From an uncultured Collinsella sp. (GTDB lineage: Bacteria; Actinomycetota; Coriobacteriia; Coriobacteriales; Coriobacteriaceae), in assembly GCA_937997605.1 (NCBI GenBank), contig CALLFD010000087.1, positions 1 to 38,018 on the forward strand: a DNA stretch of 38,018 nucleotides. Direction: 5' to 3'. Every line of letters begins with the position of its first letter. The first letter of the stretch is position 1. The notes under the pieces were generated by a model. It was not told where the DNA came from and searched no databases. It was given only the letters and a program-made list of their open reading frames with translations. A program made the position numbers and the translations under genes. This document shows positions 9,129-17,990 of the stretch, in pieces.

Positions 9129-10221
9129 TTAATTCCCCGCAGTAAATCTCGGCAAGAATTCTCCAGCAATCTTCAAGATCAAAACCGGCTGCCTTAGCCC
9201 GGTTAGTCCTCGGTAAATCGTGAGAAATCATTGAGAGTCTTTTGATCTCATCCGCCCACAAATCAGGACGGTCGAGCGGCAAATAAGACACTTCGCCGCA
9301 TTTTTTAAGCTCAGGCGTAATCGTTTGAGAAACAAGAAGGGGAAGCCCCGAAGCCGAAGCCTCAACGCCAACAACCGGAAAACCCTCATACAGAGAAGTC
9401 AACATGAATGCGTCAAACGCCTGATACAACCTTGCGGTATCAGATCGTCTTCCAAGGAGCTTAAATCGATCGCCGCATCCACATGCCTCAATCGCAGAGG
9501 ATATCTCACTCTCAAGCTCGCCATTTCCAGCCGCAACAAATCGCACATTACAATTCTTGTCAAAAGTACTCGCTATTTTCAGCGCAAGGGAATAGTTTTT
9601 TTGTTTCGACAGTCTACCAACCATACCAACAACGAATTCCTCGTTGAACCCAAGCTCCTGACGCACGGCGCGCCTAACGGACGGATCGAATGTATATGAA
9701 CCAGTATCAATGGCATTGGGCAAAAACTGCACCTTCCCCATTCGCCAACGCCATTTGCCGAAAACACGTTCACCGGCAAGCTTCCCACAGGAGATTAAGC
9801 ATGTAGCATAACGGCCATTTAGAACACAGCCGGAAACCCTTCTTAAATGGTCGCGAAATGAATAACACGGTGATGTAGTGTGGGAATGCGCGATTCTAAC
9901 AGGCACACCACACTTTCGAGCAACCCGAAGGGCAACGTAAGACGTTTCATTTTCATGAACATGAACCGCATCATAGGAATTGTCCTTTAGCAGATTGGCT
10001 AAGGCTGTCTCATAGGCACCAATTCCCTCGCTCTTCGAAGGAAGTCGATATATGTGGGAACCAAGCTCACGAAAGCACTTGGCATTAAGACCAATTTGAT
10101 CTGAAGTTAATGCCAAATCAAAATGAAAGCCATGTTCTACAAGGTGTCTGTAATAATTAAGAATAACTGATGAAATGCCACCGGCATCAGCCCCATACAT
10201 CACGTGTAATACATTAAACAT
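9121..10221 (-). CDS. GT4-family glycosyltransferase
   Basis: The 366-residue protein starts MFNVLHVMYGADAGGISSVI, the glycine-rich acceptor-side loop of GT-B enzymes. It also shows VHVHENETSYVALRVARKCG, RIAHSHTTSP, the C-terminal donor-domain start VVGMVGRLSKQKNYSLALKI, and the EX7E motif in YEGFPVVGVEASASGLPLL. It is a retaining cytoplasmic glycosyltransferase of the repeat-unit pathway. It closely resembles the GT4 protein at 12334-13461 in layout. The start codon directly follows the stop codon of the upstream pyruvyl transferase-like gene (TAAATG). The sugar donor is not predictable. Confidence 0.88.
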   Translation of the reverse strand: MFNVLHVMYGADAGGISSVILNYYRHLVEHGFHFDLALTSDQIGLNAKCFRELGSHIYRLPSKSEGIGAYETALANLLKDNSYDAVHVHENETSYVALRVARKCGVPVRIAHSHTTSPCYSFRDHLRRVSGCVLNGRYATCLISCGKLAGERVFGKWRWRMGKVQFLPNAIDTGSYTFDPSVRRAVRQELGFNEEFVVGMVGRLSKQKNYSLALKIASTFDKNCNVRFVAAGNGELESEISSAIEACGCGDRFKLLGRRSDTARLYQAFDAFMLTSLYEGFPVVGVEASASGLPLLVSQTITPELKKCGEVSYLPLDRPDLWADEIKRLSMISHDLPRTNRAKAAGFDLEDCWRILAEIYCGELNV

Positions 10222-11322
10222 TTATTCACCCAACGCCTCGTCGATATATCTATCCGCATCAAGGCGCGCAGCATTAAGCGCCTTGTTTACATGGGAGTAA
10301 TCAATGACAGGCAAAGATTGATTAGAGTCTAAAGGCTTATTTACAAGTCGATCCGACAAACCAACGAGGCTGAGAAGCGAATCAATTCTGGAGTTAAACT
10401 CATTTCTAGGAACAACCAAAAACTGGCGTTCAAAAATCAGAGAAAATGCAAGTCCATGGAACGAGTTGGTCACAACAAAATCGGCATTGGAAAACAGGGA
10501 TAGAAAATCTGCTGGGGACCTATGCGTAAACAACTTATCAACAGCCTCGGGCTTTTTCATTTCCCATGAAATCTTAACGAGCTTCAAGCCCCTCTCGTCG
10601 GCAATTTGACGAGCAATTTCCGTCGCACCATTGTCTTCATTGTAAAGAAGCATAAGAGCCAAGTAGGGCTCCTTAACCAAACGAGGAGACGCAAGTGGTT
10701 GCCACTCCGATTTAGTAAGCTGTAGAGTTGGATCAATGACCTGCACAGCGCCCTGCACACCAAGGTCCTCCACTATTTCTACAGCAGAATCCTCACGAAC
10801 AGAAATGGCAGCGTACTGACTCAAATAGAAACGCGTCTGCTCTTTTTCCCACTCGTCGAGTGCAGATTTGCCGAAACTAGACGCAAAAGAAATTTTCTTT
10901 CGACCCGAAGGAACAAAATCCAGGAAAAAGCCCCTGTCAATCCCCTCATTATATTTACTATTCCAAACCTGATCGCTTCCGCTCACATAGACATCGGCGC
11001 GGGGAGGATCTAAAGCTAAATCGTCGGCGGTCACATATCGCTTTGTAAGCCGCATTGTCTTCTGTACAAATGAGCCAAAAGTGAGTTCTTTAAGTGCAAG
11101 CGAGCCAATTTTAGCAATTTGATAGACAACCCTTTTAACGCCTTTGATGCTAGGATCAGCAGGAGGTTTGAAGAAGATACGTTTTAGCGTTCGCTGCTCA
11201 GTTATATAGTCGACAATGCTCGTCTCACAGCCATGCTTTTCGAATACCTTTTGGGTTGCGTATGCCTGCAAAACAGAACCGTAGTTGTAAACCCGATGAA
11301 GCGTGACAATAGCAGCTTTCAT
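10222..11322 (-). CDS. polysaccharide pyruvyl transferase family protein, copy 2
   Basis: The 366-residue protein begins MKAAIVTLHRVYNYGSVLQA and carries SIVDYITEQRT, DVYVSGSDQVWNSKYNEG, AISVREDSAVEIVEDLG, VIDPTLQL and VVTNSFHGLAFSLIFERQF. It is the same family and domain plan as the protein at 5860-6933. The predicted role is transfer of a pyruvyl group (or a related modification) onto a repeat-unit sugar. Its start overlaps the stop of the GT2 gene upstream by one base (TAATG). Two divergent copies in one locus suggest two different modified sugars or two different acceptor positions. Confidence 0.87.
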   Translation of the reverse strand: MKAAIVTLHRVYNYGSVLQAYATQKVFEKHGCETSIVDYITEQRTLKRIFFKPPADPSIKGVKRVVYQIAKIGSLALKELTFGSFVQKTMRLTKRYVTADDLALDPPRADVYVSGSDQVWNSKYNEGIDRGFFLDFVPSGRKKISFASSFGKSALDEWEKEQTRFYLSQYAAISVREDSAVEIVEDLGVQGAVQVIDPTLQLTKSEWQPLASPRLVKEPYLALMLLYNEDNGATEIARQIADERGLKLVKISWEMKKPEAVDKLFTHRSPADFLSLFSNADFVVTNSFHGLAFSLIFERQFLVVPRNEFNSRIDSLLSLVGLSDRLVNKPLDSNQSLPVIDYSHVNKALNAARLDADRYIDEALGE

Positions 11323-12311
11323 TAGTTTCGCCTCACTTTCATATAAATGCTAAGCAGGGAAGATGTTTTCCGTACCCCCAAAAGACTCAGCGCGGCACGA
11401 GTCATTTGGGCCCTTCTTCCACCCGCATAATTCATAAGCCATCGATAGTTCGTTAAATAAGCGACAGCTTCGTCTAATTTTGAGCCCGGAATTGCACCGA
11501 GCATCCACAACATAATTGAGTACTCATACGCAACGAAGCTTAAACAGCAAGCACAATCATTATTCTTGGGCCTATAGTCAGAGACACAAAGAACGGGAAT
11601 AGCATCTTCGATAAACTGCTGGAGGCCTTGAAAATGCTTGAGACCAACTGCATCAGTGATAGAGCCCGCTCTATTCTGACGATACTCGTAATAATTCAAA
11701 TCAAGTGCAGAATAAGTCTCAGCGTCAAGAAGACTATTCATTACGAAATTTAGGTCCTCTGAGACACGTCCGTCCTCAGGAAACCTAAGCCCACAGTTAA
11801 ACAAAAATGCACGTCTATATATTTTCATACATGCGCTGTCAGGAAACTTAGGCAGTCTAGACAAGTAGTAAAGAACTTCGCTCTTGCTTTTTTGATTAAT
11901 GAAACCGGGCTCAATATGATAGCCGATTGATTTTTTAGTTCCATCAGGGTATAGCTTGCAGCTATCCAGAAACAAAATATCAGGATTAGTATCTTCAAGC
12001 TCATGGAGAATAGCGGGGAGGCAGTTCTCAGAAATTAGATCGTCCGAATCAACAAACGCAACGTAATCTCCTGAAGCAGCATCTAATCCTGTATTTCGAG
12101 CAGAAGCTAAGCCACCGTTTTCCTTATGAATAACAGTTACACGATCATGTTCGCGTGCAATATCATCAGCAATTTGCGAAGACCTATCAGTCGAGCCGTC
12201 ATCCACAAGAAGAACTTCACAAGTACTGTCAACCTGATTTAAGATACTTTTACAGCAATCGAGGAGGTAATCCTCCACGTTATAAATAGGGACAATAAAA
12301 CTCAATTTCAT
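11322..12311 (-). CDS. GT2-family glycosyltransferase
   Basis: Translation from the ATG at 12311 gives 329 residues beginning MKLSFIVPIYNVEDYLLDCC. A longer frame upstream overlaps the previous gene and has no GT content, so the inner start is preferred; a GGAGA site lies 11 nt upstream. Motifs are LLVDDGSTDRSSQIADDIA, ENGGLASARNTGLDAASGDY and the DXD region VAFVDSDDLISENCL. It is a GT-A enzyme of the repeat-unit pathway. A 22-bp gap separates it from the GT4 gene upstream, and a one-base overlap links it to the pyruvyl transferase-like gene downstream. Confidence 0.87.
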   Translation of the reverse strand: MKLSFIVPIYNVEDYLLDCCKSILNQVDSTCEVLLVDDGSTDRSSQIADDIAREHDRVTVIHKENGGLASARNTGLDAASGDYVAFVDSDDLISENCLPAILHELEDTNPDILFLDSCKLYPDGTKKSIGYHIEPGFINQKSKSEVLYYLSRLPKFPDSACMKIYRRAFLFNCGLRFPEDGRVSEDLNFVMNSLLDAETYSALDLNYYEYRQNRAGSITDAVGLKHFQGLQQFIEDAIPVLCVSDYRPKNNDCACCLSFVAYEYSIMLWMLGAIPGSKLDEAVAYLTNYRWLMNYAGGRRAQMTRAALSLLGVRKTSSLLSIYMKVRRN

Positions 12312-12333
12312 AGTTTTGGTTTTCTCCAAACCT

Positions 12334-13461
12334 CTATTTTTCTGGAATCGCTTTACTAGGCAACACCGTTTTGAGACAGTGGAAGTAATAATCCTCGAGA
12401 CGTTTTGAAGCAGTAGACACATCAAAAGCCTTCAGGCTCTCTGAATCATTTGGATCAGCGTCTATCTTCCTCATGGAGATCAAATGGTCACACCATTTTT
12501 GAGGGCTAGAACTCAACCGCTCAAACTCCATAAGGGAAGTCAATTTGATTTCAGATGTGATTGCATCCGATGCCAAGATTGGAGTTCCGCTAGCTTGGCA
12601 TTCAACTCCAACAACGGGAAGTCCTTCATATTTGCTTGGAAGACAAAAGACATCAAAAGCTTGATATAAACTTGCAACATCGGATCTAATCCCTAGAAAC
12701 AAGACAGAATTCGATATGCCCAAATCAATTGACATCTGTTTAACATGCTCCAGCAGCGGCCCGTTTCCCACAAGTGCGAGCACTGAATTTGGCTCATGGG
12801 AAAGAACCTCTCTAAAAACAGCTAATAGAAAGTCATGGTTCTTCTGATCGACAAACCTTCCGACGTGTCCAATAAGGAAGGTATCATCTGCAATGCCGAG
12901 CTGTTTCCTAACATGCATTCGACTATCTGGATTAGGAGAAAACTGGCTTATATCAATGGCGTTATTCATAACAGAAAATGACGTTTTGCGGCCAAACAGC
13001 CATTTCCCAGCAAACTCACTACAGGCAACTTTATTCGTGGGATATCGATTTGCCTGGGTTTTCAGCACGGCCTTAAGGGCGTTCTTGGCATACTCACCCT
13101 TACCACTCGTAGAGTGGCTATGGGCGATACGCACCGGAACACCGGCCTTCGCAGCGGCACGAAGAGGGAAGACCGAAAGTGCATTAATGTGACTGTGCAC
13201 AATCTTCCAGCCCTCTTGTTTAAAGATACGTTGAAGCTCTCGCTGGTATTCAATTACATGCTGATAGGGCGGAATCTCAAAGACCCTGCCACCGAGCGAT
13301 TCAATCTCTTCACGCGGAACCAGGGTCGAGTCTGAATCAATAAGAAAATCGAACTGCACCTTGCTTTTGTCAATATGGCGGTAGTAATTCATGACAACAG
13401 CCTCGACGCCGCCGCCGTTCATTTTTCCAACTATCTGTGCGACACGAATAGGATTAGCCAT
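12334..13461 (-). CDS. GT4-family glycosyltransferase
   Basis: The 375-residue protein has MNGGGVEAVVMNYYRHIDKS near its start, KIVHSHINALSVFPLRAA, RIAHSHSTSGKG, then the donor domain LIGHVGRFVDQKNHDFLLAV and the EX7E motif in YEGLPVVGVECQASGTPIL. It probably adds the second sugar of the repeat unit, because it directly follows the priming sugar transferase gene with abutting stop and start codons. From about here downstream the base composition becomes clearly more AT-rich than in the two genes before it. Confidence 0.88.
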   Translation of the reverse strand: MANPIRVAQIVGKMNGGGVEAVVMNYYRHIDKSKVQFDFLIDSDSTLVPREEIESLGGRVFEIPPYQHVIEYQRELQRIFKQEGWKIVHSHINALSVFPLRAAAKAGVPVRIAHSHSTSGKGEYAKNALKAVLKTQANRYPTNKVACSEFAGKWLFGRKTSFSVMNNAIDISQFSPNPDSRMHVRKQLGIADDTFLIGHVGRFVDQKNHDFLLAVFREVLSHEPNSVLALVGNGPLLEHVKQMSIDLGISNSVLFLGIRSDVASLYQAFDVFCLPSKYEGLPVVGVECQASGTPILASDAITSEIKLTSLMEFERLSSSPQKWCDHLISMRKIDADPNDSESLKAFDVSTASKRLEDYYFHCLKTVLPSKAIPEK

Positions 13462-14202
13462 TTATCGCCCCGTCCTCTTCTTACCGAACATGGCACCAAA
13501 GGTGCCGGTAAAGCATTCCCAGTCCATGCGGAAGCATCGGTTACGCACGTAATGAAGCTCAATCTTTTGGCGCAGGCCGCTCTCGAACGTCGCAGCGTTA
13601 CGGTCAGTCGCCTGCCAAAGGCCCGTAATGCCGGGCTGAACAGAGAGCAGTTCGGCCTTTTCCTCATCAGAAAAGTGCTGCTCAAGTTCGTCTCTAGTAA
13701 TGGGGCGCGGTCCGATGACGGAAAGATCGCCGTTCAGCACGTTCAGGAACTGCGGCATCTCGTCAATCGAGCACTTACGGATAAACTGGCCGACTTTGGT
13801 AATGCGAGGATCATCATCGACCTTGCGCTCGACTTCCCACTGATGTAGCTGCTCAGAGCTCAGATACTTCTGTACATTGCCAGCGTCAGCGACCATGCTG
13901 CGAAGCTTAAAGATCTTGATGGTCTTTCCGCCCTTGCCAACGCGCTCCTGCACATACACAGGGCTCCCCGAAGACTCGAGACGGATGAGCACGCACACGA
14001 CGGCAACAGGAATGAACAGCACCACACTCACGCAAAGACTGAAAACAAAATCAAACAGCCTCTTCAAAATACGGTAAGCCAGCGTACCACTCGGTTGTAT
14101 CTTCTGAACAGCTAGCGCGGCTCCCACCGGCGCGTTTTGCCTTGTAGCTTCGTTAGTAGTCAAGTTCAAATCCACGTCCCTGATACCAGGGATCCCCCCC
14201 AT
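13462..14202 (-). CDS. priming sugar-1-phosphate transferase (bacterial sugar transferase family)
   Basis: The protein of about 246 residues has one membrane segment (near SLCVSVVLFIPVAVVCVLI) followed by the cytoplasmic catalytic domain of the WcaJ/WbaP/PglC superfamily. Key marks are VYVQERVGKGGKTIKIFKLR, SMVADAGN, DPRITKVGQFIRKCSIDEMP, DLSVIGPRP and QPGITGLWQATDRN. It would load the first sugar phosphate onto undecaprenyl phosphate and so start repeat-unit assembly. It lacks the N-terminal four-helix region of full-length WcaJ, which is usual for the short form. The start is uncertain: an ATG at 14202 is used here, a TTG at 14214 is possible, and neither has a strong ribosome-binding site. 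Confidence 0.88.
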   Translation of the reverse strand: MGGIPGIRDVDLNLTTNEATRQNAPVGAALAVQKIQPSGTLAYRILKRLFDFVFSLCVSVVLFIPVAVVCVLIRLESSGSPVYVQERVGKGGKTIKIFKLRSMVADAGNVQKYLSSEQLHQWEVERKVDDDPRITKVGQFIRKCSIDEMPQFLNVLNGDLSVIGPRPITRDELEQHFSDEEKAELLSVQPGITGLWQATDRNAATFESGLRQKIELHYVRNRCFRMDWECFTGTFGAMFGKKRTGR

Positions 14203-14245
14203 CGATGAATTCAAATTGCGAATGAATTACCAGTGCGACGTCCCC

Positions 14246-14836
14246 TTACGTCTTACTGGGCACGTCCAGCGGAAGCAGCTCCCTAAAAGCGGAGTCGCCT
14301 TCGCCCACGTCCACCAGGCACCAGCGCTTATGACGGTCGACCTTCTTTACACGGGCCTCTTGCCCCACCAAGGGACCCTGCTCTATGTGCAGCACGCCGT
14401 CTTCTATTCGGGCGACGCTGTTGCGCACCACGCCGTTGTCATCGAGCACGCTGCGGTACCAGTCCTGCGCATCGTCCGGCATGGGCGCATAGGCCCGCTC
14501 CCTACTGCCGGCAATGCGGCAGCCAAAGCTCAACTGGGCCAAAGCCCTATCGAGCACGGCGGCATCGCGCGTGGCGACGAAGAAGTATTCCTTGTACATG
14601 GGTTTGGTTTGGAGCGACCAAGCGCCGTCCCGCTTAAACCAGAACTCCTTTTGCATCACAAAAGCGTCCTGCATCAGCTCGTGCGGAATAATGCGGCGGA
14701 CCTTTTCGCAGGTCTCGCGCTCTTTACCGTTGGGGGTGTGGACCAGATACCAGCGGACACGGCCGCGCTGGCCTTTGGTTGCGGTGCCACTAAAGGCACC
14801 GGGCAACTGCTCTTGTCGCCTCATTGCCTGTTCCAT
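14246..14836 (-). CDS. NusG-like transcription antiterminator (LoaP/UpxY type)
   Basis: The 196-residue protein starts at the ATG at 14836 with AAGGGGG upstream; an earlier in-frame GTG lacks such a site. The NGN domain begins at VRWYLVHTPNGKERETCEKV and includes KPMYKEYFFVATRDAAVLDR. A KOW-like segment, HIEQGPLVGQEARVKKVDRH followed by LVDVGEGDSAF, ends the protein. Specialised NusG paralogues placed first in long polysaccharide operons keep RNA polymerase elongating through terminators, which fits its position as the first gene of a 12-gene operon. LoaP is the best comparison because it is described from Gram-positive bacteria and binds RNA hairpins, but the subfamily call is an inference. 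Confidence 0.8.
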   Translation of the reverse strand: MEQAMRRQEQLPGAFSGTATKGQRGRVRWYLVHTPNGKERETCEKVRRIIPHELMQDAFVMQKEFWFKRDGAWSLQTKPMYKEYFFVATRDAAVLDRALAQLSFGCRIAGSRERAYAPMPDDAQDWYRSVLDDNGVVRNSVARIEDGVLHIEQGPLVGQEARVKKVDRHKRWCLVDVGEGDSAFRELLPLDVPSKT

Positions 14837-14920
14837 CTCTCGCCCCCTTCTCCAGCTCCGCGACACACGCGGATGCAGGGGCGTTAAGAACAGGCTTCTC
14901 GCTCGCAGCTAGGCGCAGTC

Positions 14921-15056
14921 GCAAAAGTACAGGTTTTTGTATCTTTCGACGGAGTTCATTATACGAGCAAACTGCTCGCGTTTTCCCAGATTGCACAAAA
15001 TGCACCGCGAATGGGCGCATCTCCATACGCCTCTACAAAAACCTGTACCTTTTTGC
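14921..15056. repeat. inverted repeat bracketing the polysaccharide operon promoter
   Basis: GCAAAAGTACAGGTTTTTGT (from 14921) recurs in inverted form at 15034-15056, differing only by a two-base insertion. The arms are about 21-23 bp long and separated by about 92 bp that contain the TATAAT promoter and its palindrome. They could be paired operator sites, or ends of a small palindromic element. Confidence 0.65.
14951..14987 (-). promoter_or_regulatory. promoter of the polysaccharide operon with overlapping palindrome
   Basis: The minus strand has a consensus -10 TATAAT at 14958-14963. Immediately upstream, between the -10 and -35 regions, is a perfect palindrome CGAGCA-AAC-TGCTCG (14964-14978), a typical repressor-site position. 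No good TTGACA -35 is visible, so an activator or extended contacts may be needed. Transcription from here would give a leader of about 115 nt before the antiterminator gene. Confidence 0.5.
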
Positions 15057-15065
15057 ACAACAAAA

Positions 15066-15087
15066 AAGCCGCTCTAACCAGCGGCTT
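15066..15087 (-). terminator. second hairpin downstream of thrS
   Basis: An 8-bp perfect stem (AAGCCGCT at 15066-15073 with AGCGGCTT at 15080-15087) has a 6-nt loop. It is followed on the minus strand by TTTTTTGTTG and on the plus strand by TTTTCTTCT, so it could terminate in either direction. It backs up the terminator at 15101-15137 and insulates thrS from the polysaccharide operon. Confidence 0.65.
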
Positions 15088-15100
15088 TTCTTCTATAGAC

Positions 15101-15137
15101 AACAAAAAAGGCGACCGCCCGCGAGGACGATCGCCTT
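15101..15137 (-). terminator. thrS terminator
   Basis: AAGGCGA (15108-15114) pairs with TCGCCTT (15131-15137) around a GC-rich imperfect inner stem. On the minus strand the stem is followed by TTTTTTGTTG. It begins about 24 bp after the thrS stop. Confidence 0.75.
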
Positions 15138-15160
15138 TGTTAATTCTTGTGTTGATTGTG

Positions 15161-16924
<1,764 letters not shown>

Positions 16925-16995
16925 GGGTATGTTTTCTCCTCTCGGATGCCTGATGCAAGTGTGTGCGATGCGCTCGGCGTTTTTGACTTGCATCA

Positions 16996-17023
16996 TTATA
17001 GGCAGGTTGCCTTGGTATACAAG
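16996..17023 (-). promoter_or_regulatory. thrS: thrS promoter
   Basis: On the minus strand, TTGTAT (17018-17023) is followed after 16 bp by a consensus TATAAT (16996-17001). Transcription would start near 16989, leaving a leader of about 65 nt. The upstream hairpin at 17025-17055 ends directly beside the -35. Confidence 0.65.
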
Positions 17024-17024
17024 C

Positions 17025-17055
17025 GCCCGCCGCACCTTAATGGCACGGCGGGCGA
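17025..17055 (-). terminator. GC-rich hairpin after the zinc-ribbon gene
   Basis: A 13-bp stem with minor mismatch (CGCCCGCCGCACC at 17025-17037 with GGCACGGCGGGCG at 17043-17055) has a 5-nt loop. On the minus strand it is followed only by CTTGTAT, a poor T-tract; on the plus strand it is followed by ATTTTCT. It probably marks the 3' end of the 17152-17583 transcript. Confidence 0.5.
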
Positions 17056-17151
17056 TTTTCTACGCATGCTTCATCGTGTGGGGGCGGGGCTGCGGGGCGC
17101 GCGTGGCTTGCGGCGTGCCCGTGGCTTGCGGCCGGCCCGGCGATGGATGCG

Positions 17152-17583
17152 TTACTGGATGCGAGTTCGGCAGTAGGGGCAGACCTTCCAGTGCGCATCG
17201 AGCGGGCGATGGCAGCTGGGGCAGACGTTGCGAACCTGAGTGTCGCACACCGGGCAGACGACGAAGTCCTTCTCGATGGGCGCGCCGCACTGCGGGCAGG
17301 TGCCGTACTGGGCAAGCTGGCGCTCGCGCAGGGCCATGTCCAGCTCCTGCTCCTCGCGGTCGGACGCGTAGGAGTGCGGACGCAGGACCAGGTAGGCGAT
17401 GAGGCCCACAAACGGGATAAGGGCGATGATGCCCCATGCCACGTAGGCGCTGGCGCCGCGGCGGCGAGCGTCGATGAACACATAGACGACCGACAGCACA
17501 TACAGGGCGATGATAAAGCCAACGAAGGCATAGACGACGCCCATAAGCTGCGGCGACATGAGCTCGGAGATGTACTTGGACAT
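17152..17583 (-). CDS. small membrane protein with PLDc_N-like helices and double zinc ribbon
   Basis: The 143-residue protein has two N-terminal hydrophobic helices (about residues 14-36 and 48-68) separated by VFIDARRRGASAYVAWG, as in the phospholipase D-nuclease N-terminal domain family. The soluble C-terminus holds two zinc ribbons: CPQC...CPVC near residues 95-113 and CPSC...CPYC near 121-139. Each has two CxxC pairs, so two zinc ions should be bound. The expected topology places the ribbons in the cytoplasm. The function is unknown. It is followed by a short intergenic region and then thrS under its own promoter. Confidence 0.75.
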   Translation of the reverse strand: MSKYISELMSPQLMGVVYAFVGFIIALYVLSVVYVFIDARRRGASAYVAWGIIALIPFVGLIAYLVLRPHSYASDREEQELDMALRERQLAQYGTCPQCGAPIEKDFVVCPVCDTQVRNVCPSCHRPLDAHWKVCPYCRTRIQ

Positions 17584-17683
17584 TGAGGTGTACCTTTCGG
17601 AATATTTACATTTCGGACAAGTTTACCACGGGGTTTGTTTATATGGGACTACGGCTGGGTACGGGGCCGGCGCGGACACAAAC

Positions 17684-17827
17684 ATCTCAATCTGTAACAG
17701 GTGGGAGCGGAATTCGGGTCTAGATGTTACAGATCGAGACAAACGGAGGACCCGCCAGATTAACGTCTCAATCTGTAACATCTGGGACCCAAATCCTCGT
17801 CTAACTGTTACAGATCGAGACGAACGG
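17684..17827. repeat. tandem pair of dyad elements, 81-bp period
   Basis: Two units each consist of TCTCAATCTGTAACA, a 25-nt spacer, and TGTTACAGATCGAGAC followed by RAACGG. Left arms are at 17685 and 17766, and right arms at 17725-17740 and 17806-17821, so both arm pairs repeat at exactly 81 bp. The arms of each unit are complementary except for one or two bases. The spacers are the same length but differ in sequence. They fill the space between the zinc-ribbon gene and the flavoprotein operon, which are transcribed divergently. The rest of 17584-17990 holds no gene. Confidence 0.8.
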
Positions 17828-17958
17828 CTGCCGTAGTTGTCGGCAGACGAGGTTGTCGACGTTGCCGGGTCTCCCCTCGCCTGCCGTTGGCGGGTGCTGT
17901 GGGGCTGTTCGCCGCATTGCCGCTGCGCTGGTGGTGTGTAGCCCGTAGGATAGTCTTA

Positions 17959-17973
17959 TTGACAGCCTGTCAA
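17959..17973 (+). promoter_or_regulatory. operator-like palindrome before the flavoprotein operon
   Basis: TTGACAGCCTGTCAA is a perfect 15-bp palindrome (7 bp, one central base, 7 bp) ending 17 bp before the GTG start. Its position just ahead of the ribosome-binding site suits a repressor site. The left half also resembles a -35 box but no -10 fits before the start codon. The regulator is not in the window. Confidence 0.45.
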
Positions 17974-17990
17974 CTTGTCTTGGAGGCACC

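Noticed and set aside
1..14836. Insertion sequence or phage genes in the AT-rich region
   Set aside because: No transposase, integrase or phage protein motifs are seen. All recognisable genes belong to polysaccharide synthesis.
14837..15160. Small coding genes between thrS and the antiterminator gene
   Set aside because: The open frames here cross a promoter, an inverted repeat and two terminators, and have no recognisable product.
16925..17060. T-box riboswitch before thrS (also considered before valS)
   Set aside because: No T-box sequence or specifier stem is visible. The thrS leader from the TATAAT promoter is only about 65 nt, too short.
17684..17827. CRISPR array
   Set aside because: There are only two units. 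Each unit is a dyad with complementary arms and an 81-bp period, not a direct repeat with unique spacers, and no cas genes are present.
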